NCBI RefSeq assembly: GCF_027172205.1 | Contig: NC_070604.1 | Span: 75,119,023-75,183,022 of the forward strand | Direction of reading: 5' to 3' | Source: Podarcis raffonei | Taxonomy: Eukaryota > Chordata > Lepidosauria > Squamata > Lacertidae | DNA length: 64,000 bases | In this document: piece by piece, positions 10,330 to 21,183 of the stretch | Position numbering within the stretch: the first letter of the stretch is position 1 | Layout: the number at the start of each line of letters is the position of its first letter | Program-made: the position numbers and the translations under genes | The notes under the pieces: model-generated | What the model saw: only the letters and a program-made list of their open reading frames with translations | Database searches by the model: none | Told to the model about the DNA's origin: nothing

Positions 10330-12065
10330 AGTTATACAAAAGAAAAAGAAAAAAAGAAATGTATGAAATAGCAATTCCTGCTCCATGATTACAGTCATGG
10401 GCTTGTTGTCTATCACATGACGCTATATGTTTTGACTCCACAGAGTGGGAAGTGATGGAGACAGGATGTTTGTGTTACTGTGTTCCATGAAGTGGGACTA
10501 TTGTCCTTTGTTCTTTTTCTCTTTGCTGTTTGATGCTAGAGAGAGAGGGAGCCATGTTGCAGTGCTCCGTGTGTGTTTATATGTAAATAAAGTAGATTAG
10601 CAAAAATGCTGAGTTGTTGAGGTCTGTCACGCAAGATGTGCAAACTCTGCTGATCCCTAAGTGTGCCGGTGTCTGTTGGCATTGGTCGCTGTGATGTTTG
10701 GGCTGAAGAAAGTTTTTGAAGCTCCTGAACGATCGACCAGGAGGGAGGGAACATGCCAGTTGGGCATGTGTCTCTGCCAGGGTCCTACTCAAGCGTAGGC
10801 TGAACTCCTGACACAATTGTCTCTGTTGCTCCAACCACAACTGACATGTGACCCTTGGAAATTTGCCTAGGTGGTTTCCCACTCCTGACGATGCTGAATT
10901 AGCTGCCCTGATAACATTTTCTCTTCTGCCTTATCACACTCTGAAAGAGCCCTGGGTCATCCAGTCTGTTCAGCAGATCCTGACCACCTGCCAAAGAACA
11001 ACTGCCACAAGCTCCAGCTTGGAGGCGGGTTGGTCATGTTTCTCCCAATGACTGAATGTTGCGGCTTCAGTAATATACAAATAGATCACTGAAGCAAATG
11101 TTTCGCCACAAGGGGAAATGCCTGACTATGTGCAAAAGTGATGTACCTCTTGCATGCAAATCACTTTGTAGGAAAACATTGTGATGCAATGAAAGCATTT
11201 TAAAGCCCTTCCTTTGAAAGACTGGGGCCTCGCATACTTCCTCCTGGCTAGAGATAAGGGAATAACATGCACTCTCATTCTGAATGTCCCCTGAAGCTGC
11301 AAAGGGAACGTTTTGAGCAAAGCTTATATGGTATAATCATGGACAAGAAATAAGGAAATCCGCAAATAGTTGACACAGCTCTAGCTTCTGTTAGGAAAAC
11401 ATATTTTACTCGATAAGAGTATTTGGACAGAAGACTCTTCTAAAAACATGAGCAAAATCCTCCCCTTGACTGGTGGGGATTAGAAGGATGCCCATCTGCT
11501 TTTCTGACATTTTCAGTTTATTTTTCACAGGGCTACAGTTTGATCATTTTCTTGCAGAACAAACATATGGGAGAGGTTTCCAATGCAGCTGTGATTTAGT
11601 TAGCCTGACAGTATTCCTTTTAACCTTTCCCCTCCACCACTGCAATGTAAACATGCATCTGAGAAGCAGTAGCAGTAATCAGAAACATTACTTCAAAACA
11701 AGTCCTGGTGGTTTTTTTTTAAATATCATAGTAAAGGAAGAGCTGAAAGATTTTACTGCTTTTTGGTTGTATAACAACATTAAATAGAAGCATTTAACAA
11801 AACCCGGGTCTAACTTGGATCTAACACGTTTCCTGTTTAATGTGTATTATTATCATTAAACCATCCTGATAGCTTTCAAATGTCAACTGCATTCTTTTCT
11901 ATTTACTCAAGATGGTTTAAGGAATGCACCTACCCAGGTGCTAGCTCCTGATTTCTGCTTTTATACTCTAATGGAGTGCTTTTGTTTTTCCCCTTAAAAA
12001 ATGTTTAGGGGTACTCTCATTTTGACTCAAGAGAATCACCATGGGATAGTTCAAATCAGGGAAAA
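10330..12065. other. Non-coding, unrecognised
   Basis: No gene, RNA or clear repeat family seen. Small open frames lack homology that I recognise. Confidence 0.45.
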
Positions 12066-12070
12066 ATAAA

Positions 12071-12291
12071 TACAGTGGTACCTTGGGTTAAGAACTTAAT
12101 TCGTTCTGGAGGTCCGTTCTTAACCTGAGGTACCACTTTAGCTAATGGGGCCTCCTCCTGCTGCTGTCGCATGATTTCTGTTCTCATCCTGAAGCAAAGT
12201 TCTTAACCTGAGGTACTATTTCTGGGTTAGCGGAGTCTGTAACCTGAAGTGTCTGTAACCTGGAGCATCTGTAACCCGAGGTACCAATGTA
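12071..12291. mobile_element. Tc1/mariner-like MITE (GTGGTACCT family)
   Basis: Starts TACAGTGGTACCTTGGGTTA and ends AACCCGAGGTACCAATGTA, inverted ends bounded by TA, as for Tc1/mariner (Tigger-like) insertion. The inside keeps the family phrases ggggcctcctcctgctgctg and gaagcaaagttcttaacctg. Related copies: 20150, 20715, 27270, 41088 and 60301. Confidence 0.8.
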
Positions 12292-12379
12292 CAGTAAATG
12301 GACGAAAGTACAAAGATTCACAAAATGTTTAGGGGTATGCGTACCCCGGCGTACCCCCAGAAAAATGCGCTGCTCTAAT

Positions 12380-12510
12380 GTGTTATTGGGGTTTGTTTAT
12401 TAGTGTTTTATAGTTTGACTATATTGTTTTTAATAGTTCTGTTACCTGCCCTGAGTTTCTGCAGGGAGGGCAGGATTTCAACAATCCAAAAATAAATCAA
12501 TACAAATAAT
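12380..12510 (+). mobile_element. CR1/L2-like LINE 3' end
   Basis: ctgccctgagtttctgcagg followed by ggagggcaggatttcaac and an AT-rich tail is the usual 3' UTR pattern of these LINEs. Short and degraded. Confidence 0.5.
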
Positions 12511-12939
12511 AATGGAAGTGCTGGTTCCTACTTGCCTATCCATCAATAAGGGAGTGTTTGTTTCTGTCACCCCAGGATGTCTTTAAAAGGTGTTTACACC
12601 TTGGTTAAAGATGAATTATGAATGGTTTATGGAAGCCAATGGGTGTGAACACCTCAAAAAGCAGTATTTTATAATAAAGCCCTGGAAGCTTATACATTTT
12701 GCATAACGTTGTGTGTGAACATGGATTAAAAACCTAGCCCTGGAAATGCAGTGAGAACACAGTAAACAGGAATCTGAACACAGCCTCAGTGACTGCAGGA
12801 TAGAATAAAAACTTGCATGTTCCTCTTTCAACAAGCCTTTGAATACCTTAATTCCAACTGGTATCTGTCTTGGATTTTAATTGATTTCATGTACATGCTG
12901 TTGTCTTCATCTGTTTTTATATCTGTAATATTTTTAAAA

Positions 12940-13045
12940 TTGCTGTTATTTATATGCAATTGTTTAAACTGTTGTAATTGCATTATATTCATGATTGCTT
13001 CAGGATGCCTCAGGGGAAGCAATTCCCAAGTCAAATAAATAATAA
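12940..13045 (+). mobile_element. CR1/L2-like LINE 3' end
   Basis: ggatgcctcaggggaagcaa then a caaataaataataac tail. Degraded 3' UTR of the same general LINE type. Confidence 0.45.
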
Positions 13046-13049
13046 CTCA

Positions 13050-13985
13050 TGGCTGAACAACCACAGATCAAACATCAGAAAGAAAACTTGCATATCACCT
13101 TGAACACCCTCAAATGACGCACTTTCCAATACATCTAGTTCACATTTTAACCTGTAAGTTATCAAGTGCTAAGTAATCCAGTGATATAAAGGCAAATATG
13201 AACCACATTAAATCCATTTGGTGGATTTGGGAATAGAACACGCAGAAAGGAAAGACCTGGTAAAATCCAAGAAGAATGAAGGAGCCAGATAAATGTGAAA
13301 CGCCCCCCCTCCAATTCCCAGTAGAAAAACAGCAAGTGTGCAAACAGCAGACAACAGTGCTATGCACACATGGGGAACAAAGCATTGCACATTTGTTTAT
13401 AATACGGCCCATTGCAAGTGTAGATATATCTGAGTATTTTCCTTTGCCTACTGAAGATAGAAAGGCAGTGGGTTTAGGCAGCTAAAGAACTGAGCTTTTA
13501 AATAAATGTTGCCCTTGTAGATTTAAATGTTGATTTTCTTATTAGTTATGTTTGAAAGTATGCTTGTTTGCTTAATGGCATCTCCTTTTTTTATTTATAT
13601 TTTGTGATCAATATCATGGCACATTATAATGCTTGGCTTGATGAGATGTGGGCGGCTGGGAGGTCAGAAGGGGCTGTTTTTGGCACTCCCCCTAAAGATC
13701 TGAAAACGTTCATTAGAGAGTGTTTGAGCTATTGCTATCTTAATGCAGAAAGATATTCATGTGCTACTTAGCATGGATTTTCTGCTCTTATTGAACCAGT
13801 GAATCAATAAAAACCATGGTGGCTAGTGCAGCACAATGTGTCTATTATCAACAGAGGCTTTCAAGCTGAGAAGCAAATATATATATGAAGGGAGATATAA
13901 GCTGAGTGGTTAATGTGTGTGTGTGGGGGGGGGAAAGCTGGCCACAGAGTTTGGTGAATATATTGCAAGGGTGTGCAGAACGAAA
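13050..13985. other. Non-coding, unrecognised
   Basis: AT-rich, no convincing gene. A short G-run and (TG)n stretch lies at 13913-13933. Confidence 0.45.
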
Positions 13986-13989
13986 ATGT

Positions 13990-14180
13990 AAGGTTTTTTA
14001 TTTATTTATTGCATTTACATCCCACTTTTTCATTTAAGGAGCTCAATGTGGCATACATGGTACCTCTCATTTAAACCCCACAACAACCCTATGAGGTAGG
14101 ATAGGCTGAGAGGCAATGACTGGCCCAAGGTCATCCAGTGAGCTTCATGACTGAATGAGGATTTGAACCTTAAAACTTTC
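13990..14180 (-). mobile_element. CR1-like LINE 3' fragment
   Basis: Plus-strand phrases acaacaaccctatgaggtag and tggcccaaggtcatccagtg are typical of the reverse strand of a squamate CR1-like 3' end. Similar copies lie at 49500-49742 and 55946-56205. The (attt)n start at 13995 is the LINE tail. Confidence 0.65.
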
Positions 14181-14645
14181 CTCTCCTGGCGATTCCCCTT
14201 GTGCTGCTCAGGTGACTCAGGGTGCGTGGGCTGCAGAAAAGGTTTGTCTGGCTCTCCAGCCCTTATTCCTGCTGCTTGGTTTATCAGTGGGAGGACATAT
14301 TGTGGGCCATGTAAGATTAAACTGTGGACCTGAAGCAGCCTGGATGTGGCCGTGTGCAGGCTACACACTTCTGAACTAGAGCTAGGAAAGGGGGGGGGAG
14401 ACTTATTTATTGGAGACTGCATACTGTCTAGAAAATGTGCATATTGCCCAGAGAAGGTACAAAAATCTGTTGAGATAAGCACTTTATTTATATTGACCAG
14501 GAAATGTGCACACTTCCCTCTTCATGGGTGGATGTACACATTCTCCATGAGGCAAAATGTCCAATTGTTATGCATATTAACTGCTCAATTTATACCCCCA
14601 TTAATATCTCAATCTCTGTCTCTTTGTAACACCATTAGAGTGTAA

Positions 14646-14825
14646 GAATGAGGTGCATTTATGCATTGTTAGACATGTTGAATATTATTTAACCAAGTGA
14701 ACAGCTATTAGTAACAATGTGCTCTATGACTTCATACAGCTTGTTGTTTACTAGTATCTGCTCCAAATGTCCTTGAAATATGCAGAGAGGCTTTTATTTG
14801 CTGAAGTGTTTCATCTGACTTTAAT
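14646..14825 (+). repeat. Copy 1 of a 180-bp direct duplication
   Basis: From gaatgaggtgcatttatgca to catctgactttaat. A second copy lies at 15076-15255, separated by 250 bp of unrelated GC-rich sequence. Roughly 90 % identical by eye. Confidence 0.8.
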
Positions 14826-15075
14826 GACCACTCCCCACACCAAATGGGATGTGTTTTTTGTGTGGTCGTGTGCAGCCCCCCACCCCCGATCCTATGCGGC
14901 TCCCTAAAATACAACCTGGCTTTGCCCCCTGCCTGGAGGTTCCTGCCTAACCTCAGACAGTTAACCTATCCCGGCAAATGGGGGGGGCGGGGCTTGCCAG
15001 GGGAGTTGGCCAGGTAGGGTGGGACTGCCCTGCCCACACAATAGAGGGTGGAACTTACCTGGGAGTCCTCAGTCG

Positions 15076-15255
15076 GAATGAGGTGCATTTATGCATTGTT
15101 AAACATGTTGAATATTATTTAACCAAGTGAATAGCTATTATTAACATAATGTGCTCTATGACTTCGCACAGCTTGCTGTTCACTAGTATCCACTCCAAAT
15201 GTCCTTGAAATACGCAGAGAGCCTTTATTTGCTGAAGTGTTCCATCTGACTTTAA
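15076..15255 (+). repeat. Copy 2 of a 180-bp direct duplication
   Basis: Same unit as 14646-14825, in the same orientation. It shares gcatttatgcattgtta and ctccaaatgtccttgaaat. Whether this is two ends of one element or a local duplication is not decided. Confidence 0.8.
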
Positions 15256-15264
15256 TAATGTAAA

Positions 15265-15695
15265 TTTCCCTAGGAATTGACTTCCCTTCCATCCTGCACA
15301 CCCTTGCTGGGTCAAAAGAATAACCAAACCACAGAGATGGAAGGGATATAAACAGTACCTTCATTGGTGTTGTAGCCCAATCCGAGTCCTGTTGCCAAAC
15401 GGACAGGGGCTAGGAGTCTCCAAGGAACTCTTGCCTGAGATTAGGATCCCCATATGAAATCAGACAGTCCAGAAGTTAGGGAATCTAGATGATCACAGAG
15501 CCAAAAGATGGAGAGCGGGAAGCAGCAAGATAGGGCCAGGAACCACAGACGTTGTTTCCAGCATCTGACTGCTGCTGAGAGCTCTGTTTAAGAAGACTGA
15601 AGCCAGCTGGTTCTCATCAGTGCCTTCTCCTCTGTGTCCTTGAAGGCTGATCAGCTGCAGGTGGAGTCACTCTGCCTTCTCCCCCTTCAGGCTGC
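15265..15695. other. Non-coding, possible LTR-like fragment
   Basis: Sequence such as ggaagggatataaacagtac and many purine/pyrimidine blocks suggest an old LTR piece, but no ends or family could be supported. Confidence 0.3.
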
Positions 15696-15699
15696 TGTT

Positions 15700-15893
15700 C
15701 AGCAGGCGACACTGAATTGTGGCCCATGATAGTCAGAAGCAGGATGCCTCTCAATGCTGGGAATCACAAGTGGGAAGAGTATTGTTGGGTGCAAGCCCTG
15801 CTTTCAGGTTTCCCACAGGCAACTGGTTGACCACTGCGAGAGCAGGTGGCTAGATTAGATTCACCATTAGCAGCCTCTCCTTATGTTCTTAAG
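15700..15893 (+). mobile_element. LINE 3' end (CR1-like, TTATGTTCTTA tail)
   Basis: Contains ggtttcccacaggcaactgg, then agagcaggtggctagattag, ending ccttatgttctta. Related copies are at 58240-58495 (plus) and about 62160-62380 (minus). Confidence 0.5.
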
Positions 15894-16195
15894 CCTGCAC
15901 ACACTCACTCAGAAGTAAACCTCACAGGGTCCAATGGGGCTCAGTCCCAGGAAAGTTTGTTTATGATTGCAGATGAAATAAATAATCTAACACCTCTACT
16001 GCCCACCACTCTACACTCCCTAAACAGCATAAGCATAATTGATATAAACATGGTCAGCACTAGTGGTTGGTAAAGACAGACATTTGCTGTGCCAAGACCA
16101 ACTCAGAGGCCAGAGAGAACGACACTCTCTTTGCGGTGAGGCACACTCTTGATTTCAGCAAGTTCTGGCACAGAATGCACCTGCTTTCTCCTCTC

Positions 16196-16345
16196 ATGGT
16201 CTCTGGCACAGAGCTGGCCCTACTATTAGGTAGAGTGAGGTGGCCGCCTCAGGCAGTTGACCTGGGGCTTTGTGAAAGGGCATCAAACGGCTTGTTATTT
16301 AATGTATTATTGTTGCATTATTACTGCCTCTTACCCACTACATCA
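16196..16345. repeat. hAT-like MITE fragment
   Basis: Contains gaggtggccgcctcaggcag, a phrase shared in part with 33442-33540. Only one end is visible. Confidence 0.35.
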
Positions 16346-16671
16346 GTTGGCAGGGGAGCCCAGAGCAGGACTTTGATGCTATTGGACCAGAACAAACAAG
16401 AGGAAGTATATAGACAAAGGGTCCCCATTAAAGTTCCAAACTGGTTAGGCCTTTAAAGGTAAAAACCAGTATCTTGGATTGGTCCTGGAAATGAATGGCT
16501 GACCAGTAAAGATTAAATAGGGCTGGAGGAATATGCTCCAGCCAGCCTGCCAAAACACAGCTGAGTGGAGAAATTTTGAGCTAATGGAAATTTCTGGACC
16601 ATTTCCAATGGCTGCCCCACACAGACTCCATTACAATGGTTGCAAAGCAATTTGAGTGGCTTGCAATGTTT

Positions 16672-16809
16672 CAGCGGTTCTCAACCTATGGGTCCACAGA
16701 TGTTGTTGGATTACAACTCCCATCATCCTTGAGCTCTGGTCTTGCTAGCTAGGGGTGATGGGAGTTGTAGCCCAACAATATCTGGGGACCCACAGGTTGA
16801 GAAAGGCTG
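16672..16809. mobile_element. Palindromic hAT-like MITE
   Basis: Inverted arms CAGCGGTTCTCAACC and GGTTGAGAAAGGCTG surround attacaactcccatcatcct and gatgggagttgtagccc. Same family as 46086-46215. No clear 8-bp duplication at this copy. Confidence 0.65.
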
Positions 16810-16837
16810 GTTTAGATGAACCAGTGCTTTTAGACAT

Positions 16838-17208
16838 TGAAATATGAGGAACGGCTGAGGGAGTTGAGGGGAAGAGGAGTCTGAGAGGAGATATGATGAC
16901 CATCTTCAAATGTCTAAAGAGCTGTCACCTGGAAGATAGAGCAAGCTTGTTTTTTCCTGCTCTGGAGAAACGTCACAAGCAAGGAGATTCTGACTAAACA
17001 TCAGGAAGAACTTTCTGATGGTAAGAACTGTTGGACAGTAGAACGGACTCCCTTGGGAGCTGGAGGACTTTCCTTCCTTGGCGGTTTTTAAGCAGAGGTT
17101 GGATGGCCACATGTCATGTATGATTTAGCTGAGATTCCTGCATTGCAGAGGGTTGGAATAGATAACCCTTGGGATACCTTCCAACTCTATAATTCTATGA
17201 TTCTGTAA
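16838..17208 (+). mobile_element. CR1 LINE 3' end
   Basis: The reading ttgaaatatgaggaacggct to ccttccaactctataattct follows the usual CR1 3' coding end and UTR. It ends in the CR1 hallmark tail attctatgattctgt. A 5'-truncated copy. Confidence 0.85.
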
Positions 17209-17214
17209 TGCCCA

Positions 17215-18460
17215 TTTCCCCAGAAAAGTCCTTGATTTCATCCTTTTTGCCCCCAGGATATGTGGCAAAACAAAACACAAATTAAACAGAAGGTGAAGCA
17301 TGTTGAGTGCCTTAGGTTAATGACTTCGGATTTCCTCACCTCAGTTGTGGCATCATCTCAATCAGATTAAAGATGAAGGCATTTTACTTTGCAGATGAGA
17401 AGCCCTGATTACTGACAGACAGAGGAATTGTAAATCATTTTTGCATAAAGGTGCTTAGAAGGCAGGAGGGAAGATGTCTGAAGGAAATAAAGTCTATCAA
17501 CAGCTTTTTGTAAAGTACCATTACATGTTAATTTGAACATCATCTGAGCTATTGACTTGGTTGTTTTGCTTACTGTCTGACGTGTGCTGTCATCTGGAGA
17601 TTATGGCACACTTTTTATAATTACATTAAAAGAATTCACCATCTGAGTGGGAGCCACATCCACCAGCAGCTTCTCAGTGCTTGGGAGAACAGTTAAATAA
17701 CTGAACTCAATGGGCAGGGCCAGATCAAGTGGGTCTTTCACAAAGACACTGCTGGGAAAGACCCATGTTCTCTGTGCCATTTCAAAGTTCTCCCCTCCCA
17801 GCCACACAGGAACTTGCCCATAGATAAATGACTTCCCACATCACTGGGATAATGTTTAAAGTGAGATTATAAGATATTAATTCATTTAGCTAATTATTTA
17901 ATGTTTCCTTTGAACATTTATGCCTGAGGAGGAACCTAATCCTTTGGGAGCTTGCAAAATGTTCAAACAACTTGTTGGTGCAAAAAAAAGGGTGCTATTT
18001 TCCTTTCCCTTTTTTAAAAAAAGTAAGCCCTTTTCAGGTGTTAAGGGAAGAGGACGAGTATGGTGAAAGGGGCAGTGGGGATGCACATTTAGCCACAGCC
18101 CCAATATCTTGTGGTTCTCTCTGCACCAATCACGCATATATTCTGAATGTCGGTGGAACGGCTCCATGTGTGACGGCTCCATGTGCAATATAGAACCCTG
18201 GGCAGCCAAGGTTCTAATCTACATGGGAATTCTTTTCATGTAATTCAGGGTCCTTGCTTCAAAGGTTATGCCCTAACTTGGCAACAGCAGGTGCAAAACA
18301 AATTGCATGGTTTTATGGAGCAGGGATAAGCTCATCACCCTGCTGCCACTTTTGCCCATACTTTCCCCCCTTTGCACAAGTAACATCTGAAGAGGGTCAC
18401 TGCTGGGATCCAAAGAGCTTTGTGGAAATAACACAAAGCACTTCCACACTTCCACACGTG
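17215..18460. other. Non-coding, unrecognised
   Basis: The minus-strand open frame at 17601-17807 matches nothing I recognise and has no clear splice context. No repeats with clean ends. Confidence 0.4.
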
Positions 18461-18468
18461 GAAGTAAG

Positions 18469-18838
18469 TAAAGGACCTGTGGACAGTTAAGTAAAGTCAA
18501 ACTTGACTATGGGGTTGCGGTGCTCATCTCGCTTCAGGCCCAGGGAGCTGGCGTTTGTCCACAGACAGCTTTCCGGGCCATGTGGCCAGCATGACGAAAC
18601 CACTTCAGGCACAACAGGACACCACGACAAGTACCAGAGCACATGGAAACGCCATTTACTTTCCCATCACAGTGGTACCTATTTATCTACTTGCACTGGT
18701 GTGCTTTCGAATTGCTAGGTTGGCAGGAGCTGGGACAGAGCAACGGGAGCTCATCCCATCATGCGGATTCAAAGCGCCGAACTTTTGATCAGCAAGCCCA
18801 AGAGACTCGTGGGTTTAGACCACAGCGCCACCTGCTCC
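18469..18838 (-). mobile_element. Sauria-type SINE
   Basis: Reverse orientation: the plus strand shows the degraded tail at 18469, gctcatctcgcttcaggccc, the core cctatttatctacttgcact, and the tRNA-like head ending near 18838 (gtttagaccacagcgccacc). An extra 30-40 bp variant segment in the middle resembles the copy at 62404. Confidence 0.85.
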
Positions 18839-19016
18839 CACTCCTTCCGCATGTACGGTATATAGGGACAAAAACACTTTCCTCTTCCAGCTGCAGCCCT
18901 AGTGCTGCACTGAATGCTGCTCCAGAAGCTCCCTGACCTTTCTCAGCCAGTTTTAGGGGACACAAAGGGCAGGATATGGGCCCAGTGTATGCGCAGACCA
19001 CTGTAAGAGAGCCTTT

Positions 19017-19020
<4 letters not shown>

Positions 19021-19080
<60 letters not shown>
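19021..19080. repeat. (CT)n microsatellite
   Basis: About 60 bp of CT dinucleotides with one TG interruption. Confidence 0.95.
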
Positions 19081-19084
19081 AGTG

Positions 19085-20068
19085 TATATTTTAAATTTGT
19101 TTTATTGTGCTTTGATTTTTTGTGAAGCTGCCTTGGGAATGCTATTAAAGAATAGGTTATAAATCCCTAAAAGAAGGAATTAATAAAAATGATTCATGAA
19201 TCATAGAATATGGCCTATTTGTAATCTCAAATGATACACAAGGCTTGAAAACTGAGTAGTCAACCCACTAGTCAGAGGAAGTTCTGTCCTGTTGCCCCCA
19301 TAGTAGGGATTAATTCATCTTCATCATCTCTAGGAGGATGTCTCTGCAAATATTTCCTCCTCTTTCCAAGCAAATGACCACACCTTTCCCTTAGTTATTT
19401 TAGTCTCACAGAAAATGTAAAAGATGAACACCACAGATGTCAGAAGTCCATTTTTTTGTTATTATCTACTAATCCATCCAAAAGATAGCATGGAAATTTA
19501 CTCTGCTCCAAGGTCAGTGTTTTAGGGGCTTAATATCTATCTGCTTATCTCGCTATCTCTCTGTTTCTCTAGCCCAACTATCAGCTTGGTGGTGTTGTTG
19601 TTTTTTGTTCCCCTTCCCCCAACTATCAGCTTGAACCTAAATATGTTTACTCTGAGTCAGAAGTAAGTTCATTTCCTTCAGTTGGCCTTACTCCCTGCTT
19701 AGGTGGGACCTGCTTAGATGGATATTTCAGTTCTTACACAATGATGCTCTTGTACTAAGTATCAACAGTGAAGATTAAGAGGAGACATGGACACACTTGC
19801 AAAAATATGCATGTCTGAAGGATCTTGTCATAATGGAGCTTTTGCAAAAACAAATTGAAGTGCAGAGCAATTCTTGTCAGCAAGTAGATTCTTGTGGAAA
19901 CCTTGCATAATTCTTTCTCAGCCACAGTTGTACACGCTGGGTTTACCCTGATGACTTGATAATATGCATTTTGTATTTAAGCCTTTCCTGGCTGGAAATC
20001 AGGATAATCTTATCCATCTGCATATTGTAGTGGAAACAGAACTGCTTTCTTTCTTTTTCTCATGTTGT

Positions 20069-20070
<2 letters not shown>
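19085..20070. other. Non-coding, unrecognised
   Basis: Contains a possible degraded palindrome half at 19620-19735 (ctctgagtcagaagtaagtt). Nothing else supported. Confidence 0.4.

Positions 20071-20117
<47 letters not shown>
20071..20117. repeat. (CT)n microsatellite
   Basis: Uninterrupted CT dinucleotides, about 46 bp, just upstream of the MITE at 20150. Confidence 0.95.
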
Positions 20118-20120
<3 letters not shown>

Positions 20121-20149
20121 GCCCCCCACAACCACCTTACTCAATGCTG

Positions 20150-20400
20150 TACAGTGGTACCTCGGGTTACAGATACTTCAGGTTACAGACGCTTCAGGTT
20201 ACAGAAGCTTCAGGTTACAGACTCCGCTAATGCAGAAATAGTACCTCAGGTTAAGAACTTTGCTTCAGGATGAGAACAGAAATTGTGTGGCGGCAGCAGG
20301 AGGCCCCATTAGCTAAAGTGGTACCTCAGGTTAAGAACAGTTTCAGGTTAAGAATGGACCTCCAGAACGAATTAAGTTCTTAACCAGAGGTACCACTGTA
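20150..20400. mobile_element. Tc1/mariner-like MITE (GTGGTACCT family)
   Basis: Ends TACAGTGGTACCTCGGGTTA and TTAACCAGAGGTACCACTGTA (inverted, TA-bounded). Three internal 16-bp units of the type cttcaggttacagacg. The cleanest copy in the window. Confidence 0.88.
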
Positions 20401-20714
20401 TAGGGCTGAGGCAGCCGAGAACATAGCGCCCTCCTGGCATGGAATTCCACTCAATATTGATCCAGAGCAGATTCCAATGTATGGTTAGTAGAGTAAACAC
20501 TTAAACACGTTGCAGGATTCCCAAAAAATAGACCAGTGGCAATTGTATTTCATCCAGCAGAGCTTTACTGCTACTGAAGGCAAATGAGCATAATGGTTAC
20601 AAGTCCAATACATTCAGGATTGGCACTGTCCATATGAAATCCAGTTGCAGCAGACGTAAGTTAAACTTACAATAACTTATAATAAGCCTAAACCTTAACA
20701 CTAAGCATACTATG
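20401..20714. other. Non-coding, unrecognised
   Basis: No gene or repeat family recognised between two MITE copies. Confidence 0.4.
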
Positions 20715-20716
20715 TA

Positions 20717-20981
20717 CAGTGGTACCTCAGGTTACAGACGCTTCAGGTTACAGATGCTTCAGGTTACAGATGCTTCAGGTTACAGACTCCGCTAACCCAG
20801 AAAGAGTACCTCAGGTTAAGAACTTTGCTTTAAGATGAGAACAGAAATTGCGCAGCGGCAGCGGGAGACCCCATTAGCTAAAGTGGTGCTTCAGGTTAAG
20901 AACAGAACCAGTTTAAGCCATCTGTATTCGGCTTCTCTGAAGGTATAACCCAAATATCATGACCCCCCTGCTTGTTTCTTT
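20717..20981 (+). repeat. Copy A of the 265-bp direct repeat bounding the L1
   Basis: Contains a 3'-truncated GTGGTACCT MITE (from TA at 20715) plus about 75 bp of other flank ending cccccctgcttgtttcttt. Copy B at 27270-27534 matches it over all 265 bp with eight differences, all transitions, and no indel. It abuts the poly(A) end of the L1 (T-run at 20980-20986). Confidence 0.93.
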
Positions 20982-21183
20982 TTTTTATATAAATAATTTT
21001 TATTAATTTTCCAACACAAATATACAATTTTATCAAAATTTCCACAAATTTGGTTCTTTTTGGACTTCCTTCAGCTTCTCTGGCAATCATCCATATTTAC
21101 CTCTCAATTACGCATTTCTCTGTTTATATTGCCATTAAACTTCCCTCCCACTCCTGTTTCTTTTTAACAATATATCTCAACTT

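Noticed and set aside
17601-17807. 68-aa minus-strand open frame (MWLGGENFEMAQRTWVFPSS)
   Set aside because: It reads plausibly as protein but matches nothing I know, has no clear splice sites and no neighbour exons.
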